Part shown: piece after piece, positions 27,330 to 40,900 of the stretch
Layout: each line of letters begins with the position of its first letter
Position numbering within the stretch: position 1 is the stretch's first letter
Assembly (NCBI RefSeq): GCF_964355755.1
Contig: NC_092679.1
Coordinates: forward strand, 15,612,932-15,676,931
Direction: 5' to 3'
Length of the DNA stretch: 64,000 nucleotides
DNA from: Antedon mediterranea
Lineage: Eukaryota; Echinodermata; Crinoidea; Comatulida; Antedonidae
Notes under the pieces: generated by a model
Seen by the model: only the letters and a program-made list of their open reading frames with translations
Databases searched by the model: none
Told to the model about the DNA's origin: nothing
Translations under genes and position numbers: made by a program

Positions 27330-30300
27330 TTATCGACGTGTGGCCGCTTGTGCTAAATTTCGAAACATACTATTACGCCGCCGTACAGGAGCGGCGCGTG
27401 ATCTTGGCGAGATAGAGTCGCTCTTTTCTAAACTTCGTCTTGGCTTTAGCGTCACCTTCATCTTTGGTCGTGGGTTTAGTCGAGCTGGAATAAAACAATT
27501 GATTTGTTTACTTTTTTGTAAAGAATAAAGTATAGGCCTAAACAACATTATATATGTATGTGAGGACCTCTTCAAGTCAGCTGTACTGCCGCAGTGCATC
27601 AAGCTTGCAAAACAACAAAGTTGAATGAATAAATAAATAAATACATTTAATAATTCCGGACAGGATCACATCATTACCTAGATACGCAGCGTCGTTTTTC
27701 TTATCTTGTAAATCAGGAACGTACACTGTCCGTTGTTCGTCTCCATTTCCAAATGTCTCTTCTAAAAAAAACATCATACAAATAAAAAATCATTCTAAGC
27801 TGGATATATTTATAAATATCATATATATTTTACACGCGATTCCTTTGTGATAAATCTTATTTTGGCTGGTGCAAAAATGAAATGGTTAAAAAATTTTACT
27901 GTAGACTTTTACACACTTTGTAGGCCTATTGTATTAAAATGTTTACTTTTAATTCCGACGACGACGTTAATCTTATTTTCCCCCATGTTTAAATTTACAA
28001 TAAAAGTAGTTGGTTACAAAACAAATAGGCCTAAAGTAAAACACTTTAATAAAACAAATACTACCATTCCGACCACTTAAGTAGCACTCTAACAAAGCAT
28101 ACAGTCTGCTAGTTCAGACGACACGCACTTAACTCCAATACTCTTAACTTGTGGGATAAACGTCATACTACAACGTTCATAATTAATTCGAATAATATGC
28201 TTTTGGCGTTTCATAATTCGTTGGTTGCTTCAAGAATTAATTATGGCCAATTTTAAAAGACACCTTGCATGGCGCAGCAACAATCCCACAGGGAAACGAA
28301 CACTGCGCAAGCCAATACACCAATATTGGTGATAGTTTGTGCGACTGCTCCAAACTCTGAAATTGAGGTAAAGGAAGCACGGCATGTCTTTAGTGCCGCT
28401 TCGTTCATCAACTCAAACATTTCTTATTTTTCGGGGAAAACTCCATCTTTTTAGGAGAAGGGAACAAGTTTAGTACTTACTTTCCATTTTGACAAGTATA
28501 AATGAGGTTCTCTCGGTTAGGTAAGACTTTCCATATTCATACGGGTGTTTCGGTAAGTTTATAACCGTCCCTGTTTCGTCCGATAAATCGATATTATCTG
28601 ATAATGCAAATGACAAATGATGCATGTTTATCTAGGCAAGAATACGACAACGCAAGGAAATAATAACGTGTTTATGTAGCATACATTCAGTGTATTTCTA
28701 TAATAGCAATAATCGGGTAAACTCAATACAGGTAGGTGAAATCTGTCCATTATAGGTGCTTAATTGTTGTCAATTATAGGGGTTTTCTGTCCACAATATA
28801 GGAGATTTCCATTTTAAAATACGTCCCAACATACAGAGAATTTTGTCCAAAATAGGAGCAGAAATCCCATCCATCCATTTAGGTTTAGTTCCTACTCTAG
28901 AACGCAACACAAGGACGTAGACGAAACGCAAGCGAGTTGACCAGTCACACGCGACTGTTCGAATAATCCATCTCTTGAGATTGGTCAAATGATTTTGCGT
29001 TGCGTTACATCCTTGCGTTACGTTCTAGTGGGAACCAAGCCTTAGAGTTACGGTACTATCGCTTGGAGGTAGTAATTATTATTTGCGCATGGTCTCCGAG
29101 TCTATTTCAGCGTTGCATCTTACCGTCATTTTGACAGGAACATCTTTGTTTAATGTTGTGTAGCAGAATATGAATCTTACAATTTGGGTTAAACAATTCA
29201 CTCTTGTCTTCTGTTTTAAAGAAAAAGAGAATCACTGGTTAAAGACCCTGCAGATTGTAGGCCTAAATTAAACTGCCTATGCTATGTTTATATAGACCTA
29301 TTGATTTAAACATTACTGTACTTTTTAAAACTAAAATTCCATATCATGATTAGATGATTAGTGTGTAGCCTGTGATAATCATTCATATTATAAGTTGTTA
29401 ATCGGGAACCTTTTGATCTAAATATTCGATTAAGAATGGAAATGAGAATGATAAAGATAATGAGGCGAGTGTTGTATACAAATTACTACGAATTAGCACA
29501 CAGATTGAATTTGACATAACTCATTTGATGCGTGTATTTAACGGATGATTACAGTAAGGTACATGAGAATAATTTGTTTAAGCAAGGATGATTTCCTCCG
29601 TTTAGCGGTTAATGCTCAGTATTATACGGACTCTAAATTAGGCTACATAAACTGGGGCATCCGAGAAACTTTCTTGAGGGAAGGGTCTCACATGATGTTC
29701 TTAATCTTTAATGAAAATGCAAAGTGAACCACGATTAGTTCTTCCTACTTCCCCATTACCAATTTGAAATATTCAATAATCTTGATTTTGACTCTTTTTA
29801 ACAACCAATAAGTTTTCCATGGCCTTATGTTACTTTGAGCAATCGTCTAGTTTAGACCAAGCCTTTGGTCCATGTTTATTACAGACCTTTTTAATTAGGC
29901 TTTACTACACTATCTTATGGTCATTTAAAGTTTAGTTATCAATGTTACTTTTTTGTGGTTAAATTGTGATGTTTGTCTACTGAAATCTTGAGGTAGCACT
30001 ATTTGCAGTAGCGTAGCAACGATAATCAAATCTTTTAGAATGTGTTGGTTAACCTCAATATATATACTGTAATATGAAAAAAAACAATTATATCGAGCCA
30101 ATTATTATTTACTGTACTTTATTTTGCGAACGTTAATATAAAATGGACTGATTATCAATTTTGTTGATTATATACTGTAGGCCTATCGTTCAATGTAAAC
30201 GCTTTCATTAGCTACTGAGATTGCCTAGATATAATAGCGCAAGCATGATGTTTGTAACGAATAACGTTCCCGCTTTCTATGAAGATTGGAGGAACTCTAT

Positions 30301-31232
30301 ACATAGGCCTAGTTTTAAGAACAGAATTCAAGACAGTTGCAATTGTCTAATTCAAACCATAGTTAACGCACTTCCACAAAACCTACATCAGCGTTGGTGC
30401 AAATTGGTATTCTAGGGCATTGTAGGTTGGTTTTGTGGAAGTTTATGTATAGGAGCTTATATTGTTAATTTCCTGGGAAAATTGTTTCTCTTTTTGTTTT
30501 TTGTTCATTGACTTGTATGGATGCACTATCCGAAATAAAGAAAATGAATGAATGAATCATGACTAATAATATTTGCATTGGTTTATCAGAATCAGAAGAT
30601 GCATAATTGAACAGTGTGAAATTTAATAGCATTCGAAAACTAATAATGATCGGATTAGGTATAGGAATTATTCAAGGAATTACGATATTGCATTTTGTCT
30701 AAATCAACAAGACTGCAAAGTTATCAACTTGTTCCAACACAGGTGTCAATGGGTCACAACATCTACACTGTGAAGGGGATTTATGATAATAAATCGATGA
30801 TAAATTGTGGTTAAATATTTACTGTACAATAGTAGTCCTACGCATAAGTGTTGATGGTTTATATTATGGTTGTACGCCTATATACATCTACAATGTGCGT
30901 ACTTATTTTAGGCCTACATTGTCGTTTACCACCACCAATACTGGCTTATTATGGACCGAAATAGAGTCCAATAACTAAGGCTCAACTGATTTATTCAAAT
31001 ATTTTCTATATGCCTAAATACGAACTATTTCTATCGACAGGGACAATTTTACTGCCGTAATGTAAATTTGAGTATTTTGGCGTTTACTGAACTAAGTGCA
31101 GTAAAAGTACGGCCCAGTAAAATCGAAACTACTTACTGATATAATATAATAAATAATCTGAGATTAAAATAGAATCTAGTAATAGTAAAAACGCACAGTG
31201 TACTTACCACCAAATCGAACAATAATGAACAT
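27330..31232 (-). CDS. CXorf65/C22orf15-like protein
   Basis: The five coding exons, in transcript order, are 31208-31232, 29124-29210, 28481-28597, 27678-27761 and 27330-27484. All junctions are GT/AG and in phase, giving 155 residues. It opens MFIIVRFGEDKSELFNPNCK, then has ILLHNIKQRC and the signature IDLSDETGTVINLPKHPYEY, followed by YLTERTSFILVKME. This matches the N-terminal domain of human CXorf65, which has FIFIKHGD, then IDLCDETG, then YLTARS. The C-terminal exon is very basic (KVTLKPRRS, RAAPVRRRN) and ends ATRR. No biochemical role is established that I can cite. Compared with human CXorf65 the central segment is shorter. The next minus-strand gene upstream is Dicer. Confidence 0.85.
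28880..29044. mobile_element. MITE family D, copy 1 (intron 2 of CXorf65-like gene)
   Basis: The left end is TTCCTACTCTAGAACGCAAC followed by ACAAGGACGTAG. The right end is CCTTGCGTTACGTTCTAGTG followed by GGAACCAAGC. They are imperfect inverses around GAGTTGACCAGTCACACGCG. Copies recur at 37389 and 59688. Confidence 0.65.
30475..30558 (+). mobile_element. LINE-like 3' tail
   Basis: TTGTATGGATGCACTATCCG, then AAATAAAG, then AAAATGAATGAATGAATC is the short tandem tail usual for many non-LTR retrotransposons. A near-identical ending lies at 48225-48300. No reverse transcriptase frame is recognisable upstream, so the copy is heavily 5'-truncated. Confidence 0.4.
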
Positions 31233-32763
31233 CTTGTGGGGAAAAAAAATTACGCTAAAAATTGGTTGTAAATAACACGTGACGTTGTTTTGGTTTGAGC
31301 ACCTACAAGTCCGATGGCTTAATCTAAATCTGGTAAAAAGTTTTCAATATGGTAGGCCTATCAACATACATTGCACACAAGTAATACATGCAGCCGTAAA
31401 ATCCTTTGATTTTCGCTCAAAATAAAATCGAACGTTGCGCACTGTATAGTTTCCGCGATAAACCGTCGATAGGCTCCTTACTTGCAGTCACAATTAACAC
31501 ACGAACAAATAGTACACACACGATGATTGCTACCCATTGATATACAATATTTGCTAACGACCACTGTCTGCGCAGTAGGCCTACCGAAGCTGCGCAGTAG
31601 AAATTTATTACAAGTACAGTCGATGACGTGTTATGATCCTAGAACCGGCGGTGGGGAACATTGGTCTGCAATACTTTCGGAAAAACTTAATAAATGATGT
31701 ATCATAAGTCTTGGGAAAAATTGTATTTGCTTATTAAATAGTTTTCTTTAAAAAAACATAATAAATGTATATACAAAAAAGATACGGTAACAAAATAATA
31801 CAACGATGCCTTTTCAATAAATTAATCAATCAATCAGACTGTTATAATAGTAATGTTCAGAGGCAAAGTTAAACAGTGTCAAAAAAGTTGTTACATAATG
31901 TGTCAATATCGAAATATTGGTGCACTTTAATGAAAGAAGGTGTGATATTAATTTAACAAACGAGTTAAGCTACAGTCACACTGGGCCGTATTCCCGTCCG
32001 GTGCCGGGAAAATATCGTCAAAATGAAATAGGCCTCTGTACATTTTTAGAAACAGTTCATACCAATAACCTACCAAATACGGCTATATGGTACCATCTTC
32101 GAGACGTCATATAGCTGCATCTGGTTTGAAATTAAAAAATCTGGCTCTATAGATTTGAGGACATATCCCTGTAATATATTCATGCCAAATCCCAGCTCAA
32201 TACTACAACTAATAAGGGAGGAGTAGAACTTTAAAAATCGCACTTTTTACTCAATAGTGTCCAGATGGAGGAGGAGGAGGAGAAAATGAGTAAGTCCTAG
32301 ACTCGGGTACCCCGAGTAAAAACGTAACGTACTATACTAGACCAGAGTATTTTTTTTCGCCCACAGAATCCGGGCTGCAATCCAAACTCAGTATGAACAG
32401 GGAGAATTCTCCATCGTGTGAACGTAACTTTAAGGAATTAAGTGAAGTAAATTAGTAAGTAAACACAAAGTGATTGAGGTAATTTGACTACTCACCCGAA
32501 CAATTTCACAACGTATCAAGTTGGTATTAAAAGTAAAAACAAATAAATGGCCTGATCACGAGATGCATGCAAGGTGACTTTGACTTAGTTTTTGAGTGTT
32601 TTCTTTTTACATAGTATTACAGTATATTAAATGCATGATTTTCTCTTTCATTCCTAAATTCAAGGGAAAAAATATAAATAAACTTATAAGAGCAATATAA
32701 AAAAATATCGTTTAAAAAAAAAACTAAATTGAGAAGTTACTGTAGTAGATCTAAATTTAGAAA

Positions 32764-32856
32764 TTATACCACTTTCACATGGCTTTCGGAGAGTTGGGTA
32801 TAATGTGCATTCTGTGTCCAGAGTTTTGACTAGACCCTGTGAAAGGGGTAATATAG
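32764..32856. mobile_element. Small MITE with TTATACCACTTTCACA ends
   Basis: The left end TTATACCACTTTCACATGG and the right end CCCTGTGAAAGGGGTAATA are approximate inverses 90 bp apart. It is non-coding. Confidence 0.45.
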
Positions 32857-32873
32857 TTTTGAGGGTAGATATT

Positions 32874-33009
32874 AGAGAGTTTTCGCACGTAAACGTAAAC
32901 TTTAACGTTATTTCCCAACATGCAACACGCAAGCTCCGCCCAATTTGAAAAAGTTGACTGTCGTCATCCGTAAAAGTTAACGTTTACGTGCTCTTGTGAA
33001 AGTTCCCTA
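32874..33009. mobile_element. MITE family C, copy 1
   Basis: It begins AGAGAGTTTTCGCACGTAAA and ends AACGTTTACGTGCTCTTGTG followed by AAAGTTCCCT. The GGGAGTTTTCGC type of terminus is shared with family B, suggesting the same mobilising transposase. A partial copy lies at about 36940-37041. Confidence 0.6.
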
Positions 33010-33406
33010 TTTAATTATAGCTTCAATAAAACAAAAAATAAATTCAAATGATTCTTCTCCTTGAGATGTATTCTTGCAGAAAGCATAAATAAGACAATAA
33101 GCCTCTTACATAACACCATACTTTACATAATAAAATCAACTAAAAGGCTAATTTTATGAATGATAAATTAATTCCTAATAATTCAAGATATTACTTATCC
33201 AGAATTTAAATCGCTGTACCAGCATATTCTAATTTTTCTACATCCAAAATTGTGGGTCAAAATTTGCCACGTCTAAAATTCTAATGCATATTCCGAGAGA
33301 GTAATCCGAATGATTGGTAAAGAATTTTTAACTTGTCTTATTACAACGATCATATACGAATTTGGTTATCCCACTTGTTCATCTCTTGTTTTTCTCTTTC
33401 AGTTAA

Positions 33407-33662
33407 AGTTTAATCTTGATCGAAGCCACATTTTTCAATCTCGCAGATGTTCTCATCGCTACCACTCACACGTTATTCATTGTCATCATTACTGTTGGGC
33501 GATTTAAAGTTCCCGTCGTTCCAGTAAAACGTATTACATAAGTTTTAGATGGAAAGACTGATGCTCTAAACCGCCCAGCGATAATGCTGAAATAAAGAAT
33601 GTGTGAAAAGATAGCGATGAGAAAATCTGCGAGATTGAAAAAAGTTACATCAACCAAGATTA
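33407..33662. repeat. Inverted pair of SINE-body segments
   Basis: The left arm TTTTTCAATCTCGCAGATGT followed by TCTCATCGCTACC and the right arm GATAGCGATGAGAAAATCTG followed by CGAGATTGAAAAAAG are inverses. The same body (GAGGAAATCTGCGAGAGTGA) is attached to a tRNA-like head at 41700-41835, so these are SINE remnants. The right arm runs into the tandem array that follows. Confidence 0.5.
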
Positions 33663-34450
33663 GAACTCTGACTCAACTAGAATCATAAATATTTAAAAAA
33701 AAGTTACATCAACCAAGATTAGAACTCTGACTCAACTAGAATTATAAAGATTGAAAAAAGTTGCAACATCCAAAATTAGAATGAAATGTTTCGAAATTGA
33801 AAAAATGTTGATCATTGACTCAACTTGTCTCTAGATTGGAAAAATTTGCATCAACCAATTTTAGAACTCTGACTCAACTAGAATCATAAACATTGAGAAA
33901 GATTGCATCAACCAAGAGTTGAAGTGTGACTCAACTAGAATTATAAAGATTAAAAAAAAGTTGCATCAACAAAAATTAGAATGACATTTTACGAGAATGA
34001 AAATTTTTTATCATTAACTCAACTTGTCTCTAGATTGGAAAAAGTTCCATCAACCAATATTAGAACTGTACTCAATTAGAATTATAAAAATTGGAAAAAG
34101 TTGCATCAACCAAAATTAGAACTGTGACTCAACTGGAATTATCTCCAGATTGAAAAAAGTTGCATCAACCAAGATTATTATTAGAATGAAATTTTTTTTA
34201 GATTGAAAAATCATTGGATCAACTCCTAGTATTGTCTCAAGATTGGAAAAAAGTTGCTATTTGACTCAACATGGAATATCTAGATATGGCAAAAAGTTGA
34301 ATCAACTAAGATTAGAAATCCAACTCACTTGAAACTATTTAGAGATTGGAAAAGGTTAGAAAAGACTATAACTTTGCCCCAACTAGAATTATTCCAAGAT
34401 TGAAGAAAGAGTTACATCAACCAAGATTAGACCCTGACTCAACTAGAATG
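33575..34450. repeat. Degenerate ~57-bp minisatellite
   Basis: Units contain AAAGTTGCATCAACCAAGAT followed by TAGAACTCTGACTCAACTAG and an AATTATAAAGATTG spacer. About 14 diverged copies are present. The unit begins in the SINE-derived arm at 33630, so the array probably grew from that end. Its final units fade out near 34450. Confidence 0.65.
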
Positions 34451-34950
34451 GTCTCAGACGACTACGTGATAACATGTAGAAATGTTACAATGTCAACAAA
34501 GCATTAAAAACATTATAAAAATACTAGAAAATGGACTTGACTGAACCTTATTTGTGTATAAAAATAATTTAAAGAAAACGTAACCAATAGAAATATATAA
34601 ATCCAAAGGCAAATTACTGAAAAAAATGACAATGCTGTGGGTAATAGAAATATATATATATACCTTCAAACAATATAATAAATATTTTGTTGTATAATAA
34701 AAATATTTAACTAGACCAAGATGTTGACATACACATGTATACACATATGAAAGATAGATGTGCTTTGGATAGCCATTGAAAATGTCCAAAATTAAGTTAA
34801 ACAAATTTACAATACAGTACTTCTGAACTTATTTTTGCAGATATTCATCTATCTTTAAATTAATAGTTATTAATAATACACACTTTCTCCTCTAGGCAAT
34901 TATATAATATTTTATGATATACTGTAGATATATTTCTAGTATATTATTGC

Positions 34951-34956
34951 TTTATT
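34951..34956 (-). terminator. AATAAA overlapping the Dicer stop codon
   Basis: The minus strand reads AAG AAA TAA AGC, so the canonical poly(A) hexamer overlaps the TAA. If used, the 3' UTR would be only about 10-30 nt. Other signals further left may be used instead. Confidence 0.3.
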
Positions 34957-37900
34957 TCTTGGAATTTTTCAAGTGTCGTAGTGCCCTTCTAGCTGCTGTG
35001 GCCTTGGCTATACGATAATTTCTTCCAACACCTTTCCATTCAACTTTGCCATTTTTGCTGGCAACACACACAGTTACTCTTGTCTTTCCGTCAACAGTTC
35101 GCACAGGTTTGCTAAAATTAGAGAGACACAAAGTTTAAATGTGTAGATAAAAATTCTAGTCGATGTTGAGTTGCAGCGAGATGCATTGAATTACATTGAG
35201 TGTACCAAATTCAACAAGAAAAGAGGTAATGAGGCTTTACCTTGATGAGTCCAGATTGACAGATTCAACTTTAACAATAAGACTGTTAAAATTGCCCAAT
35301 CAAATGGATCACAAATTATGGGATCGTAGTTTGTAAACAAAATATGTGAATTCTCAAATCCATATAAACAGTTTTACAATTTTAAGTTGTGGAATGGGAT
35401 CCTTTAATATAATTAAACAGGGATATACAGGATTTTAATATATGTTTTATTGTATTACCAGTAATAGTAGTAAAAATTAAAATTAATTACTAATAATGTT
35501 CTTGTGTTGTAGTATGTTTTAAGGTATTGTACATCAGTTGCATTAATTGTTTGTGTTTAAATAGTGTTTCTAGGGGTTTTTAATGCTCTCCTTAAACATG
35601 TTTAAACACTGTTTTAATCATGTTTAGATAGTGTTTCTGACATGTTTAAACATAGTGTTATATAATATTTAAATAGCGTGTTTATTTTGGTTTTTTTAAG
35701 GACAATATCTATACAAAATGTATTTAAAGATCATGTTTTTTATAATAGAGCAAAGATTAACGAAATATTATTTTTTTAGACATTAGCAGTGAGTGTTAAA
35801 GTTTCTAACACTGAGGTCAAACATCTGACCTCTAGTCTGTTTGTATTTACTAAGCCATACAAAGAAACTTGTAGGTTACAACGCAGCCACTTTAGCTGTA
35901 AGGTAAATGGGTCAACTTTGGTTTTACTGATGCCATGTTTTATGTACAGCTTTTTGGTCCAATATCATACATATTCCATAATATGTAGGTCTAATCACTT
36001 TATATGAAAACTAACATTTGTTATAAATATTACTTTTAATTATTGGATATTATATTTTTACAAAAATTAAACTTTTGCTAAAATACACAATTTATAATTT
36101 TCCATAGGTAAACAAACGGAAAAATACATTCTTTCATGCATAGAAATACATTTGCGCAGAAATGGCACTAAACATTAATTGGCTGGATGGGTGATTTAAC
36201 ATCCTCTTTGGTTATCAAATTGTATAATAAAATCATACCCAAACTTTGCTGTTTCTGGCTCCATTTCAAGCAATTCACGAACAGGTGAGATGGGTAATTC
36301 AGATGCAAACATCTCTGCATTTAGGAAAAAACAGATTCAAAATCAAAATTAAACTTGTTAAAATGTTTTAGAATGTTAAAAAAGGGTATGCAATAGAACA
36401 GACAATCTGTGGATTTTATTTAATCACTTACCTTACAGAAAAATGAAGGGTTTTTAAAAACTTCATGGGCCGGGTTGAGAAGGGGTTGCGTTTAATTATA
36501 TAGGTAATACAATCTACCAAAACGAAACTTTTCTTCAGGGCCAAAAGGTCTCAAATTCCTTTTATTTGCTATAAAAAATACATTTTACATCGACTGATGG
36601 AATCCATCATGGGCACCAATGAATTTTTTTTCTAGTACAAATATCTTGTACATCCTGATACCACATATTACATACCACATACAAAAAAGAATTGCTATCT
36701 ACCTATTTGTGGCCTCATCATAGTGTAGTAGACATCCCAGACTGCCTTTAGCGACATACCACTGTCAAGATAGATAGCGCCAGCTACCGATTCAAAGATA
36801 TCGCCAAGAGCTTTCGGTACTTCAATGTCTTCACCCTCCTCTTCGTCGCCTTCATCCATTGTCAGCTAACAAAGAGTAAAAGAATCCATTAGCATGTTGT
36901 CCAGTATGCAAATACATAACTAAAGTTTTTCGTAATGTTTGCACATGCCCAGAACGATTTGTTTACAAAGTAGTTGGAGTTTGTGCATTGCATGTTGGGA
37001 AATAGTGTTAAAGTTAACATGCTCTTGTGAAAACTCCCTATTGTCAAAGAATAATCCAATAAAATTTTACCTGTGAATCCATTCCTTGTATTTCTTGCTT
37101 CTTGTGTAGAAACTCAACAAACTTGTCAACGATACTGAACAATTCTGGACTGAAAGCCTTGAAATACTTATGGTATTCAAACTTGACTGCCAACGATGCA
37201 AAGATGTTGTTATTGACAAGAGCTGACCTCATGTCAGTGAGTGCTCCTGGTGATAGCTGCTGATGGTTGTTGTACAGATGACATGTGATCAGGTAATCTA
37301 AGATGGCATCTCCTAGAAATTCAAGTCTGTAAAATTCAAAGATAAAACGTAGGCTGGTTTCAAAAATTGTAACAGATAGGTGTACCATATTAAGCTAGGT
37401 TCCCAATAAGGACACAACGCAAGGACGTAGATGCAGGTGAGTTGACCAATGACATTGGATATTACTATATCAGTGCTCTGTAGTTTGTGTCGAACAAGAT
37501 TTTTTTCAATATCAATCATATGGAATGCCAAGTGTGAATTATAGAAAAGTAAATACAAACCTTTGATAACAGTCTGTAATCATATTCTTGTGGTAAGAAG
37601 CATGTGTAAATGCTTGTAGTAAGTACGACTTGTCTTTAAATGTGTAATTGATATTCTCTTCAAACTGATCAAATCCATTCAACAGAAATACCAACTTGTC
37701 ATTTGCATGTGGTACTTGACCCAAGAAAGGGGATGGCGGCTGTTCTATTGTACCAAACAGCTTGTTGATAGGTACACCAGTATCTCCATTTGGTTCGTCA
37801 ATGGGTGGCAGAACCTTTAAACCTAACCATGACATAAAGAGGAGAGTGTTCCTTGATCCACATGACACAAGGTAGCAACCTATCAATGCTTCAATACAAT

Positions 37901-40900
37901 CTGCAATGCTCTTGTCAGACAAACCTTGCTGAGTGTGGATCTCATAAGGAAGATCTGGTGCCGGGGTCTTTGGCTTCGTTCTTGAGTATGTCAATTTTGG
38001 AATGTCATCTGGATCCTGTAAAGTGAAAGAAGACTTGATGACTGAACCAGAGGTGTTACCATTAAATACTGGCATCTGATAAGTACTGGAATATAAGTCA
38101 TCATCATCGCTAAGGTCACTTAAGGAGTCATCATAGTCGTATGTGTCAGTATTAACTTCATTTGGATCCCATTGACTAATTGGAAAACTTGGTTCTTCCT
38201 CTGATATTAGCATCTCTGGATCTACAGCTGCGATTTCTTCTACCATGAAACCTGGAGGAAGCCAATTTGAAGCTGGATCAAACAAAGTCATGATCATTTT
38301 CAGTGGCAGGTCTTTTTTCTTTCCAAGACAGTATAAGTTAAAGTTGCTAACTTGCTTGCTTCTCATAAAAGAGAGCTTTCCTTCATGACGTTTTGGATAC
38401 ATGCAGTAAAGATAAATGGTGACAGCCTGCTTGAGGAAAGAGTCACCTAACATTTCCAGACGCTCCAGGTTAAAGCCATCATTTGCATTTGACATTGTCA
38501 AAGCTTGTAATATTGTTGCAGGACTTGCACCAATACAAGAGGAAGAATCACATTCATGATCTTCTAATGAGGCCTTTAGAAAATCTCTTTCTACATCAGG
38601 TGTGCATACACCATTCATCTCCTCTAGAGGGTTAATTTCCCCTTCTTCAAGGTGTTTTGTGTGATTTTCTTGGTTGTCTGGTTCCTCATTGTAATCTGTG
38701 CTAGTTGGACCATCCATATTTAGACCTTCCCAGCCAAATGTCAAATTTGGGAAGGGATACTCTCCTTCAAATGTTCTTACTCCGATTCCAGCTTCGTCAG
38801 AAACCTGCAATCGTAATTCTTCAGCAATCAACAAGGAGTTCATTCGGTACAAGATGCTCGGAAGACAAATGCATTTCCGCCAAAGAGATGCATTTATTGG
38901 ATAAACATAGCAAAATTCTGGTACTAACAGCTGTTGCTTCTGAGATGCTGCCTTTTTCTCTCCAGTACTAATTGGCAACGCTTTTCCTTTATGGTTAAGG
39001 TATCTGGGTGTTAGAAGATTTAGTCTTGATGCCATTGAATCAACATCCAGCAATGGCTGCTTAAAGTTTGTGACTTGAATGTCATATTGCTCAAAGTAGT
39101 AATCAGCAAATGTTCTAAATTTTTCCGATGGAAACTCACTGGAAACTGTTCGAGTCTTAGAAATTTCAGCGACATAAAATCTTTGAGGTTGGTCAACGTT
39201 ACGATAGATGGGTGCTACTACAGCTTTCTCAAATTTTTCTGGTACAAAATCAAATTGCACGGTACCAAAATCTGGTAAATCCGAAGGCATGTCGAGAGCA
39301 CCAGAATGTCTGCTCATTTCTTTAAGAAATGCTAAATCTATCTTTACAGTTTTGTTATCTCCAACACCTTCTGATATCAAAGGCACAATGAGGTATGCAG
39401 ATGGAGCTGATTGTGGCTCAAACTTCAAATTTCCTTTTTTAAGACGAAGCACCTCAGAGAACATACAACAATGGAATTTCTTGCAGTTTATCTCCATTTC
39501 TTTTGTGATCTGCATGTCTTCATCAATGGCACTAATGGTGACAGCAATCTGACCACTTCTGGTGTAGATTGGAAAGCCAGGTATCTGCAACCAAAGTAAA
39601 TACCAGAGTAAAATTCTAACTTATTTTGATTTATCTATTGTTGCATTAAAATATGTGATCTACGAAATCAGTATTTCTCACCTATTACTAACTTTTTAAA
39701 TGGTAATTAGAGAATTAGTAAGAATTTACCCTTGGAATCGGTTTACTAGTCAAGATCCCGAAGCATTGAGGCGAATCTTCTGGCCTGTGTAGTTTGCGCC
39801 CTCTTGTGTTGAGTACATTAGGTAATAACTCTTTGGTTTTCATTGTTATTGCATATAAGTAACAGCGTTTCTCCGAATCGGGCTGACAGGCTTGTAGACA
39901 TACTGCTACCTAAAACAAAACAAATGTGGTATATGTAGTATAAACCAAGCAGTTATGGCAGAGGTACTGCAAATGATAATCATAAAAATTGGCACAGGTT
40001 CAAGGCAATCCTTGACCATAGTTCCAGTTCAAGTTAAGAACTTTAAACTGGAGCTCCAGTATGCTCATGTGGTTTATTTGCATATGCATATTTTTGAAGA
40101 GCAGCAGGTTACCCTGGTCTACTGGTCCATCTTATCGCCATTAATTGTGGACAGATAAGTGAGCATCGTTTGTATGGCTTTTCATGATTCCCAAAAAGAA
40201 TCCTGTCCTTGCAAACACCTTAGGTTCATTCTAGGCCACTAATTGTCTAAAAAAAAATCACATTCTAACAATGCCTGTTTTCTACAAAACTGACCTGCTT
40301 GTTGTAATACTGTCTTCGTTTGGTCGTTCCTGGCCTAGCTTGCCCTTCCACAAACTCTTCTTCAAACCCTTGATATCCATAGTTCTCAGATTCTAGGAAT
40401 GCATTCTTTTCAATTGGCAACAACCGATCACTGAGCTCTCCTGTGGTGAATAATTTGAAATGTATATTTTGAATTCCTTGGACCGTCGGGAATATTGTGT
40501 CAGGTGCTGAACTGGAGAGTGATTGGCAATTGGACTAGCATGTGATAGGCCTTGGTTCGATTGGTTTTCGGATAGGACGTAAAGCCATTGGTCCCGTGTG
40601 CATATAGTGCATGTTGTAGAACTTGGTACACTTTTCGAAAAGAGTATGGGTTTGTTACTGGGTGTGCTGATCTGTGTAGGCCATGCACTGCTGGCTGTCA
40701 TGACGTAGAGGGCCTAATCCATTATTTCCGCAGTTAAGTTTGAGGATGATATTAAATACCTTTTTAATTCAGATTCAGATAGAAAATAGATATTTACCAT
40801 GTTGATGCAGAAGTTCAATTGTCTTAAGGGCTACAGCCATTTCAGCATATTTCTTACGATTCATTATCGCACCCTTAAATAAATAAAATGAGAAAAACAA

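Larger units (their letters stand above)
31233..34951. other. Intergenic region between the CXorf65-like gene and Dicer 3' end
   Basis: No exon was recognised. It holds a small MITE (32764-32856), a MITE family C copy (32874-33009), an inverted pair of SINE-body pieces (33407-33662) and a degenerate ~57-bp tandem array (about 33575-34450). The 31233-31600 part should be the promoter of the CXorf65-like gene. Confidence 0.5.

Noticed and set aside
30221-30415. Possible LINE ORF fragment upstream of the LINE-like tail
   Set aside because: I could not match any reverse transcriptase or endonuclease motif, and its last part coincides with a short inverted repeat (ACTTCCACAAAACCTACA at 30370 and its inverse near 30425).
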